A DNA stretch of 21,218 bases, taken from positions 1 through 21,218 of the forward strand of contig WRDG01000007.1 in the NCBI GenBank assembly GCA_009783525.1. Reading direction: 5' to 3'. The DNA comes from Defluviitaleaceae bacterium. GTDB lineage: Bacteria > Bacillota > Clostridia > Lachnospirales > WQUN01. Below, in pieces: positions 7,882 to 15,400 of this stretch (the first letter of the stretch is position 1; every line of letters begins with the position of its first letter). A program made the position numbers and the translations under genes. The notes beneath the pieces were generated by a model. That model was not told where the DNA came from, did not search any database, and saw nothing but the letters and a program-made list of their open reading frames with translations.

Positions 7882-7915
7882 ATAAAAAAATCCGGCAAAT
7901 TAATGCCGGATTTTT
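7882..7915. terminator. Bidirectional intrinsic terminator between sulfatase and SH3b genes
   Basis: Stem AAAAATCCGGCA (7886-7897) and TGCCGGATTTTT (7904-7915) with a 6-nt loop. On the minus strand it ends the SH3b transcript, with the A-run at 7884-7890 read as U. Confidence 0.88.
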
Positions 7916-7919
7916 ATTG

Positions 7920-8684
7920 TTAATTTGGCGACGTTTTATATGCCTTTTGAACCATTTTTTGGTGTTCGGCATCCTCTTTGTTGTTGTAATGGTTGCGGCT
8001 GCCTTTAAGATGTATGCAAAAATGACCGTTGAAATTGTTTCCCTTTATTGTAGAGACGCTGTGAGGCATCCCGTTTGCCGAGGCGGCAATCGTGCGGCCG
8101 TCCACTGTGACCCAAACGGCGCGCGGCGTAAACGAAAACTTGCCGCGTATCTCAAGTATTGTCGCTGTGTCCGCAGCGGTTAGCGGCTCGACGTCCGCGT
8201 GGCTGCCGGCGGACATGACTTTGATTTGAAAACTCTTGCCCGTGTCCACGTCGGTAACCGTCGCAACCGTGCCGCGCTTTAAAATGTCTTTGCCGGCGCT
8301 CCATGATACAAGCTCCACTTCGCCGGTTATTTCCGCCGGAACGGAAGCGAGCGGCACGGGCTCGTCTTTGACGACGATGTCCGCCGCGCCGGGAGACGAT
8401 TCGACCAATGTGACGTACTCGCCGAAAACATATCCCAATTTATCCAAATAAATAACCTGATACCATTCTCCGTCGAAATCTATAATCGTGAGCGGATCGC
8501 CCTTGTTTAAATGCGCGAATATTTCTGCGTTTAAATTTGCCGCTTCCCTGAACCTGACGGCCGTCGCGTTTATCACGCCGTACTGCCTGTCGTCCGCGTC
8601 CGCCGCGCTTACTGCCGCAGCGCACATGACAAACAGCAGCGCCGCCAAAAAAATAATTTTTGCCGAATAATTTTTGATGCTCAT
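7920..8684 (-). CDS. Secreted SH3b-domain protein with a conserved His/Cys-rich C-terminal domain
   Basis: 254 aa. The start MSIKNYSAK at 8684 is preceded by GGAGG 10 nt upstream; the frame is open further upstream but has no better site. The signal peptide spans about residues 1-27 (IIFLAALLFVMCAAAVSA). Residues 34-95 form a bacterial SH3 domain (TAVRFREAANLN, GEWYQVIY, GYVFGEYV), which typically binds peptidoglycan. Residues 120-245 form a second conserved domain with SAGSHADVEPLTAADT, PRAVWVTVDGR, NGMPHS and NGHFCIHLKGSRNH. I recall similar SH3b-linked domains in other Firmicutes. Its invariant-looking His and Cys (H162, D164, H208, H221, C223, H225, H232) suggest a metal site or a divergent L,D-transpeptidase-like site, which is inference. 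Located outside the membrane. Transcribed alone, ending at the 7886-7915 terminator. Confidence 0.85.
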   Translation of the reverse strand: MSIKNYSAKIIFLAALLFVMCAAAVSAADADDRQYGVINATAVRFREAANLNAEIFAHLNKGDPLTIIDFDGEWYQVIYLDKLGYVFGEYVTLVESSPGAADIVVKDEPVPLASVPAEITGEVELVSWSAGKDILKRGTVATVTDVDTGKSFQIKVMSAGSHADVEPLTAADTATILEIRGKFSFTPRAVWVTVDGRTIAASANGMPHSVSTIKGNNFNGHFCIHLKGSRNHYNNKEDAEHQKMVQKAYKTSPN

Positions 8685-8708
8685 TTTTTTATATCCTCCG
8701 CTTGCTTG

Positions 8709-8727
8709 GCGCCGTTTTAAACGGCGC
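8709..8727. promoter_or_regulatory. 19-bp palindrome in the SH3b gene leader
   Basis: GCGCCGTTT (8709-8717) and AAACGGCGC (8719-8727) are perfect inverted arms around one base, about 10 nt upstream of the Shine-Dalgarno sequence of the SH3b gene. This could be an operator or an RNA hairpin limiting translation. The rest of 8685-8944 is AT-rich, with an imperfect hairpin at 8783-8809 and no gene I can support. Confidence 0.45.
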
Positions 8728-8944
8728 GTAATAAATTTGAAACATGTGGGAGCTTCTTTTAACTCCGTTTTTCCGTATTTTAACCCGCCGTTTACACATT
8801 CGGACGGGTAAAAATTTTTTTTTGACAGGTTAAACAGAAATCCAAATTTAAAAGATGTTCCTAATATATTACACAATTATTAAATTTGCAAGCGGAAAAT
8901 AAATTTTTTTTGTAATTATTTTGAAATATTTTTTCGGCGGCCTC

Positions 8945-10342
8945 TTATTCATCGGCGGCCTTTATTAAAAATGATTCCGCTTTCGCCTGCATTTTAATAG
9001 CGGCCTCCTCCGCCGTAATGCTCCGCCAACTAAATTCGTCCAAAATTTCTGCAAGCGCCGGATAAATTTCCGGATGTGGATAGTTGTCCCGCAGGCTCAT
9101 GGGCATATCAAAAAAACTTTTCAACTGTTCAAGCATTAATAATTTTTGCCGGTCTTCTGTATCGCCCAGGTTATATCTTCGTACAGACGACGAAATCCAG
9201 GCGGTCGTGTTCGAATCCGCTTCATGGACAAGCAGCGGTTTATAAACGGGTATGCCGTCGACATACCAGCGGTGAAACTCGTTTGCCTCGGGCTGCATCA
9301 TAAACTTGATAAATTTCCATGCGAGCGTTTTGTTTTCCGACGCTTCGTTTATTGCGAATACGTTCCGCCCTTCGACAAGTATTTCGCCGCGGCGGTTGGC
9401 AAGCGGCTTCGCGGCAAAAAAAACGGGCGAGGCCCCCGTGTATGACGCGAAATAATACGGAAGAAGCGGGCAGATACCAATCATATTGAAGGCATTGCCC
9501 GCGAGGCCCGCTTCATATGCCTCCGCGTTGTAGTTGCCGTCCGTGGACTTCCACATATAACCGCCGCGGGACGCCGCCTCCGCCTTTTTTAAAAAATCGA
9601 CGAAATCCGCGCCGCCGAAACCGCATGTCCCTTCTTTTTCATTTATAAATGACGCCATCGCATGAAACATCGGGTACTCTCCGGACAGCGTAAACCCCTT
9701 TTCGCCTTCAAACCTCCCGCCGTCCGGCAGGTTGTTAAGCTGGTGGGCGTCGTACATGTCCGCAATGTCGAAAACGCTTACGGTTTTGCGCGGCAAAAAG
9801 TCTTCCAAAAAATTTTCCGGCGCGTTTTTGTTTGCGGACACAAAATCTATGCCGATCCTTGCCGGAAAAAAATAAAGCGCGCCGTCCGTTTCGAAAACGC
9901 GCAGCGCATCTAAATAAAAATCGTCGAAATTTATCACCGGATCGTCTTTCATCAATATATTGAAGTCCGCGTAGCGATGCCCGGATTTTATTTCCCTTAG
10001 GGAAATGATGTCGGCCGCAAAAAAAATGTCGGGGGTCAAACCGCCGTCGTCCTGCTCGTCAACAAAAATAATTTCCGTTTTAGGGAAAAAAACGGAAAAT
10101 TTTTCCGCCGCTTCGCGAAGCCGCCCGTCGCCGCTGCAATAAACCGCAAGTGTCGCGGGAGTATCGTCCGGATCAAAAACAAACGAATCGCTCCCGTCAA
10201 AAAAATTTCCGCCGCCGTTTAAATTTTCGTCCTGCGGAATATTTTCGTCCTGCGGAGTTTTTTTACCGCCGAAACCGCAGCCCGATATAATTATTAAAAC
10301 GAACGAAGCAATCAAAATGACCGCGAATTTTTTTGCTTTCAT
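8945..10342 (-). CDS. Extracellular solute-binding lipoprotein (ABC transporter type, orphan)
   Basis: 465 aa. The start MKAKKF at 10342 is chosen because AAAGGGG lies 8 nt upstream; the open frame extends ten codons further without a site. The N-terminus AVILIASFVLIIISGCGFGG is a lipoprotein signal with lipobox I-S-G-C, so the mature protein would be lipid-anchored outside the membrane. A short Asp/Asn-rich spacer contains a PQDEN repeat. The body resembles family 1 sugar-binding proteins: an N-terminal lobe with LAVYCSGDGRLREAAEKF, a TPDIFFAAD segment, and a C-terminal ENKTLAWKFIKFMMQPEANEF typical of the class. No permease or ATPase gene is adjacent, so its transporter partner must be elsewhere or it acts as a sensor. 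Ligand unknown; sugars are the family norm. Divergent from the propeller gene. Confidence 0.82.
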   Translation of the reverse strand: MKAKKFAVILIASFVLIIISGCGFGGKKTPQDENIPQDENLNGGGNFFDGSDSFVFDPDDTPATLAVYCSGDGRLREAAEKFSVFFPKTEIIFVDEQDDGGLTPDIFFAADIISLREIKSGHRYADFNILMKDDPVINFDDFYLDALRVFETDGALYFFPARIGIDFVSANKNAPENFLEDFLPRKTVSVFDIADMYDAHQLNNLPDGGRFEGEKGFTLSGEYPMFHAMASFINEKEGTCGFGGADFVDFLKKAEAASRGGYMWKSTDGNYNAEAYEAGLAGNAFNMIGICPLLPYYFASYTGASPVFFAAKPLANRRGEILVEGRNVFAINEASENKTLAWKFIKFMMQPEANEFHRWYVDGIPVYKPLLVHEADSNTTAWISSSVRRYNLGDTEDRQKLLMLEQLKSFFDMPMSLRDNYPHPEIYPALAEILDEFSWRSITAEEAAIKMQAKAESFLIKAADE

Positions 10343-10386
10343 GCCGCATGCCCCTTTAATGGATGTTCCCAAAAATCCGGCCGAAA

Positions 10387-10424
10387 CGGTTTTTTTAATA
10401 CGAACCGGCGAAGGAAAAAAACCG
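10387..10424. promoter_or_regulatory. Inverted repeat in the divergent region between lipoprotein and propeller genes
   Basis: CGGTTTTTTT (10387-10396) and AAAAAAACCG (10415-10424) are perfect 10-bp arms 18 nt apart, centred in the short region between two divergent genes. Such placement suits a shared operator, but the arms are homopolymer-rich and could be chance. Confidence 0.35.
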
Positions 10425-10459
10425 GACAGGTAACACCGAAATTTTTTTTCGTTTTGTTT

Positions 10460-12313
10460 ATGAAGTTGCTTCAGTTATTAAAAACGCTTTCATTTAAAAT
10501 GACAAGAATTTACGAGCCGACTGCGCCGTTTATTGTTGCGGCGATGTTTTTATTATACAATCGAAAAAAATTGGGGGTGGCCGCAATAAATATAGCTAAA
10601 AAAATTATTTTGGCGCTGGTTTTTTTCGCGGTTCTGGTGCCGTGCGTAATCTTTATGCCAAAGACGCTACATGGGCCGGATCCGTCGGGCGACGGCAAGC
10701 CGCAGGCGTCTTATACTGCGGCGGAGGCCGGCGGGCGGGACGTTGGCCCGGAGGCGGCGGGTTCGGCTGCGATGCCCGCGCCCACGCCGAGCCCGACCCC
10801 AACGCCCACCCCGATGCCGTGGGAAATGTTTACGCCCCGCAGCACAGTTGAAACCGATCCGCATTCCGCAAAGACGAGGATCGAATACGCCGTCCGCAAA
10901 GACGGCGAAACGGTGACCGGCTACGTTTGCGAAGACCCGATTTTTTTCGGGATGCCGGATGATTACACGGATCTCGGCATAACCACGTTCCGCATGAATA
11001 ATTTCAGAAACGGCGCGAGCCTCGGTACGGTAAACGTCGTTGAAGAAAGGCTAACCGAAATATACCGTTTCGGCATGGGCTCGCTCGGCAAGTGGACAGG
11101 TGTTGGCTGGACGGGCCAGCCTGCCGTAGTAAACTGGCCGGATAGCCTGCGGCGGCAAATGAATCTCTACCCTGACAAAAAAGAAAAAGACGGCCTCGTT
11201 GAAGTCGTCTACGGTTCGATGGACGGAAAAATTTATTTTTTTGATTTGGAAAACGGCGAGCGCACCCGCGACCCGATTAATTTCGGCGAGCCGATAAAAG
11301 GCGCGGTCACTGTGGATCCGCGCGGCTACCCGCTGTTGTACGTCGGGCAGGGCGACCAACTCGGCGCGCGCTTCGGTTTTTATATTTATTCGCTGCTTGA
11401 CGGCGAGCTGCTTTATTTTTTAAACGGCCGCGACACGTTCGCGCTGCGCCAGTGGGCGGCGTTCGACTCAAACCCGCTTTTCGACGCGGCCACCGACCGC
11501 ATGTACCTCTGCGGCGAAAACGGCGTGGTGTACAACATCAAGCTCAACACCAACCACGACAAAGAAAAAGGGAAAATAACAATCGACCCGGAAATTACGC
11601 GCTACCGTTATAAAACTGCGATCACCGGGCTGTACGGCATAGAGAACTCGCCCGCCGCGTTTTCGCACTACCTTTTCTTCGGCGACAACGGCGGCGTGAC
11701 GCAGTGCCTCGACCTGCGGACGTTCACGCCCGTTTGGGTGTTCGACAACTCGGACGACTCAGACGGCAGCGTCGCCCTCGACTGGGAAGAGGACGCGCAA
11801 AAATTATTTTTATACACCGCAAACGACGCAAAGGTACGCAGCAACGGCATGTCGTACCTCCGCAAGCTCGACGCGGAAACCGGCGCGCTCGTTTGGGAGC
11901 ATCAATATAAATGCCACATCGACCTTAACGTGAGCGGCGGCGTGCTGTCGAGCCCCGTGATCGGCAGGGGCGACATTTCAAACGCCGTAATCTATTGGGT
12001 GGCGAAGCTCAACGGCTACGGCGGCGGCGGCGCGCTCGTCGCAATCGACAAATACACGGGCGAAAAGCTCTGGGAAAAAATTATGCCCCGCTACGGCTGG
12101 AGCTCGCCCGTGGCGGTCTACACACCGGAAGGCAAAAGCTACCTCATTGTGAGCGACTCCGGCGGCTACATGCACTTGATACGCGGCACGGACGGCGAAA
12201 TCCTTCACCGCATAAATTTAGGCGGCAACATCGAGGCCTCGCCCGCCGTGTACGGAAACATCCTGGTGGTGGGAACAAGAGGGCAGCGCGTTTACGGGAT
12301 ACGGATAGAATAA
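10460..12313 (+). CDS. Membrane-anchored PQQ-like beta-propeller protein
   Basis: 617 aa from ATG at 10460. No ribosome binding site precedes this or the later in-frame ATGs (10499, 10544), so the exact start is uncertain. A hydrophobic helix (IILALVFFAVLVPCVIFM, about 48-65) with basic residues before it anchors the protein with its C-terminus outside. A Pro-Thr linker (APTPSPTPTPTPMPW) follows at about 106-120. Residues 130-617 form a propeller of roughly eight blades of PQQ type, for example GSMDGKIYFFDLENGE, RKLDAETGALVWEH, AIDKYTGEKLWEK and VSDSGGYMHLIRGTDGEIL. Such propellers bind cofactors, proteins or glycans. No PQQ dehydrogenase Ca/Asp-Glu motif is evident, so scaffold or binding is more likely than an enzyme. 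The linker resembles that of the convergent adhesin gene. Confidence 0.8.
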   Translation: MKLLQLLKTLSFKMTRIYEPTAPFIVAAMFLLYNRKKLGVAAINIAKKIILALVFFAVLVPCVIFMPKTLHGPDPSGDGKPQASYTAAEAGGRDVGPEAAGSAAMPAPTPSPTPTPTPMPWEMFTPRSTVETDPHSAKTRIEYAVRKDGETVTGYVCEDPIFFGMPDDYTDLGITTFRMNNFRNGASLGTVNVVEERLTEIYRFGMGSLGKWTGVGWTGQPAVVNWPDSLRRQMNLYPDKKEKDGLVEVVYGSMDGKIYFFDLENGERTRDPINFGEPIKGAVTVDPRGYPLLYVGQGDQLGARFGFYIYSLLDGELLYFLNGRDTFALRQWAAFDSNPLFDAATDRMYLCGENGVVYNIKLNTNHDKEKGKITIDPEITRYRYKTAITGLYGIENSPAAFSHYLFFGDNGGVTQCLDLRTFTPVWVFDNSDDSDGSVALDWEEDAQKLFLYTANDAKVRSNGMSYLRKLDAETGALVWEHQYKCHIDLNVSGGVLSSPVIGRGDISNAVIYWVAKLNGYGGGGALVAIDKYTGEKLWEKIMPRYGWSSPVAVYTPEGKSYLIVSDSGGYMHLIRGTDGEILHRINLGGNIEASPAVYGNILVVGTRGQRVYGIRIE

Positions 12314-12332
12314 AAAACCCTCCTTGGAGGGT
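12312..12332 (-). terminator. Second minus-strand hairpin terminator of the adhesin gene
   Basis: CCCTCC (12318-12323) and GGAGGG (12326-12331) form a short stem, with A6 at 12312-12317 read as U6 on the minus strand. The unit AAAAAACCCTCC is repeated at 12341-12352, making tandem terminators. It abuts the stop of the propeller gene. Confidence 0.6.
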
Positions 12333-12340
12333 ATGCCAGT

Positions 12341-12367
12341 AAAAAACCCTCCATTTGAGGAGGGTTT
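12341..12367 (-). terminator. Main minus-strand terminator of the adhesin gene
   Basis: AAACCCTCC (12344-12352) pairs with GGAGGGTTT (12359-12367) around a 6-nt loop. On the minus strand the stem is followed by a U-run from the A-tract at 12341-12346. Confidence 0.75.
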
Positions 12368-12380
12368 ACGTATAACCTCG

Positions 12381-12408
12381 GCGGCATTTATTGCCGCTGT
12401 TTTTTTTG
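12381..12408 (+). terminator. Plus-strand terminator of the propeller gene
   Basis: GCGGCA (12381-12386) pairs with TGCCGC (12392-12397) around a 5-nt loop, followed after TG by T8. It lies about 70 nt after the propeller stop. Confidence 0.75.
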
Positions 12409-12440
12409 CAGCCGGATATATTTAAATGTACGTCCGCTTT

Positions 12441-15400
12441 TTATTTCACCGTCAAATATTTTTTCTTAATGAACATGGCTGTGCCCATCATAAACAGCAA
12501 AATCAACAGGACGGCCGCGGTCAGGTTCCAGTCGCCGGTTGCGGGGTTATCCTTCAGCTCCGGCTCCTCCGGGTCAAATTCCAAATTGGAAAGCGGTATG
12601 CCGAACTCGTCGCACTCGAGCCAAAAGTCTATGTCGCCGTCGTCGTTATAAACCGGCATGAAAAATCCGAGCGGTATCCCGAAATCGTCGAAGAAACAGA
12701 ACAAATCATAATAAGCCGTTTCGAGGTAGTAAGACGGCGGAACGGACGTGCCCGGGAGCGTTACCGTGCCGGGCGTAATCGTGCCGCCGGGCGGAGGCAT
12801 ATAGTCCGGCAGATAAAATTGCTGCGGCGTGGGCGTCGGAAGCGTTATCTGCGGCAGTGGGGTGGGCGTGGCAGTCGGCGAAGGCGTTGGCGCAGCGTTA
12901 GCGGGAGGCGTGGGAGTTGGCGTCGGGGCCTGCGTGGGCGTGACGCTCGGCGAAGGTTGTGGCGAAGGCGTCGGCGTCGCGGAAGACGAAGGCGTCGGCG
13001 AAGAAGCCGGCGTCGGGGCTGCCGTAGCTGCGGGAGTAGGCGAAGAAATAGGCGCATTGGTAGGCGTGGGGAGCTTTTCGTTTTTAAACGTGACCGTAAA
13101 GCCGTGCGCGTTTGTTGAATTAATTGTAAACGCTATATAGTTGCCCTCGTTCGAATTGAGGCTGTATCCGTCTGGCGCTTTGGTTTCGTACAAACGGTAC
13201 GAGCCGGCTTTCAGGTTTTGGACAAAGGCCCTGCCGTCCGCTCCCGTCACAATTTTGTCCGTTTCGTACGTCGTGTTTCCGCTTGCGTCGGTCAGCTTGA
13301 ACTCGGCGCCTCTAAGAGCTGCGTTGGTGTCGGCGTCCAGCTTTTCTACATAAACGGGTGCGAGTGTGCCGGTCGCCGATCCACGTATGATCGTCCAGCT
13401 GTTGGCAACCTTTCGTTCGACGGGAATGCTTGTAACTTGGTTTCCGCTGAGCGACGCCCTGTTGCTTACTTCGTAAACACCCGAACTGTTCCGCTCGATG
13501 GTTTCGGTTTCGATTATTGATGTGTATGTGACCTTGTGCCTTGCGTTAAACAAATAATTTTCGCTGAAAGTTATTGTCATGGTCGTGACGGATGTCACGA
13601 AACTATATGACACATTTACAAAATAATCGGTGTTTTTAACCGGCTGCACGCCGGTATTGTTTCCGGCGCCGTCCACTCTGCTGACCGTGACGGTCGGCAC
13701 GTCAAGAGACTGTCCTTTGCCGAGCGCGTCGGTAATTACGGCGTCATTTAATGTATACAGCGCGGAATTTACAAACAGAGTCCAGTTGATGCTGTTATTG
13801 CTGCCCAAAACCGAACCTTTGCTGATAAGGTCAGTGCTGAGGTTTGACACGGACGCTTTAACTTCGTTTCCGTTGTTTATTTTTACAAAGTTGTCATACG
13901 ACGCTTGCGGCGCTCCCACGCGGAGTGTGTTGTACTTGATTTCCACCGGCCTGTTCCCGATCCCGCTCAGTTTCAATTCAAAACCTTTGCCGTCTGAGTT
14001 TAAAACAAAATTGCAGGTTACGTCTTCCGGCTTGACGCTTATGCTGCCAGGCACAAAGCTTTGCAGCTGCGCGGACGTCGTACCCCACCAATCGGTAACG
14101 GTTACTACGCTGTCTATGTTTACGGTATTAGTTTCGTTGAACTTGATCGTCCATTCGAATTGGCCGTTTTCGTATTTGCCGCTTTTTGACGCGTTCTTCC
14201 AATAAACGGTTGCGGGTACGTCCGCATTTGCGCTCGGTTCGTTTAACAGCGAAAGCGTCCCGCCGTTTATTCTCGCCTTGACTGCCGCCGTGTTTGTAAA
14301 TTTCACGTCATCGCCGTCGCAGTCATACTCCGTTTCGAACGTCAGTATGAGCTGCTGCCCGTACACTTCCACTCCGTTAAAAATTATTTCAAATCCGTTT
14401 GTCCCTTTGTCCGTCAAAGAATACCCGTTAGTGTGAGCGTTTTCCGTAAGGGTTTCCGTTCCCAGCTTTACTTCGAGCGAGCCCGCGGCAAGTTTCATGG
14501 AGCTGCCGTTTGTGCTGCCCTCGAAAAAGTCGTTTACAGTAATGTCGCTTAGCGTCGTTCCTATCGGGTTTACCGTTATTGTCCACGGTATCTTTTTTGC
14601 AGGCGCGTTTACCGTGCCGGCTGTCTTGGTTGCGTAGGGCTGCAGCATAATGTCTTGATAGATTGTGCCCGCAACGCCTGTTACCGTTACGCCGTTTATT
14701 ATCGCGTCGTTGAACCAGCAATAATTCATATAATGAGGAACCCATTCGACGTTTGCCGTCACATCGGTGGCGAACTGGACCATGTACGCATAATAATTAT
14801 CTTCCGCGTCCTTTAAGGCGCTGTCGTTTATGGTGAGCGTGAAACCTCCGTCAGGCCCGCCCGTCCAAGTCAGGCCGTAATCCGAAAGCGGGACGCCTGT
14901 CCAGCCCCCGGAGCCCGAGTACCGCAGCAAAATAAAACCCGCGTCTTCTTTTGACACGAAAAATGAATGGCCGGGATGATCCGCTATGCTGTCCGTTAAA
15001 ACCAACGGGCCCGTTATTTCTGCCCTGCCCGGGTTTATGTTTACGGTCCAGATTATATAAGGCGCTGAAACAGTTGTGGCTTCGAAAAACGTTCCGTATT
15101 TGTCGTGGCTAAAAACCGGAACCGGTGTTGGCGTCGGCGGTGATGTGGGAGTTGGGGAAGGAGTAGGCGTTGGCGAAGGCGTAGGAGTTGGTGTCGGGGT
15201 GGGCGGCGGATTCGGCACGGCAATATGCGCTTCGGAAGAGTTCATGCCCAGCTCGGCCGTATTGCCGTAATCCGATTCGCTGCTTTCGTCGTCCGGTATT
15301 GTGTCGTATTTGATGCGGTAGGCTTTTCTGCTTAGGTCGTTAAAAGTTACGGACATGGACTGCTTGTCCGCGGCTGTTTCTATTTTAAAACCTTCGGCAA

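Noticed and set aside
8822..8827. Plus-strand TTGACA between the SH3b and lipoprotein genes
   Set aside because: No good -10 follows at proper spacing and there is no plus-strand gene downstream; likely chance in AT-rich DNA.
12830..13062. Repeated units suggesting a CRISPR array or minisatellite
   Set aside because: Units are irregular in length and sequence, there are no spacers, and the tract encodes the in-frame Pro-Thr stalk of the adhesin.
12426..13118. Arg/Gly-rich plus-strand frame of 230 codons opposite the adhesin stalk
   Set aside because: The low-complexity product is the reverse reading of the Pro-Thr repeat tract.
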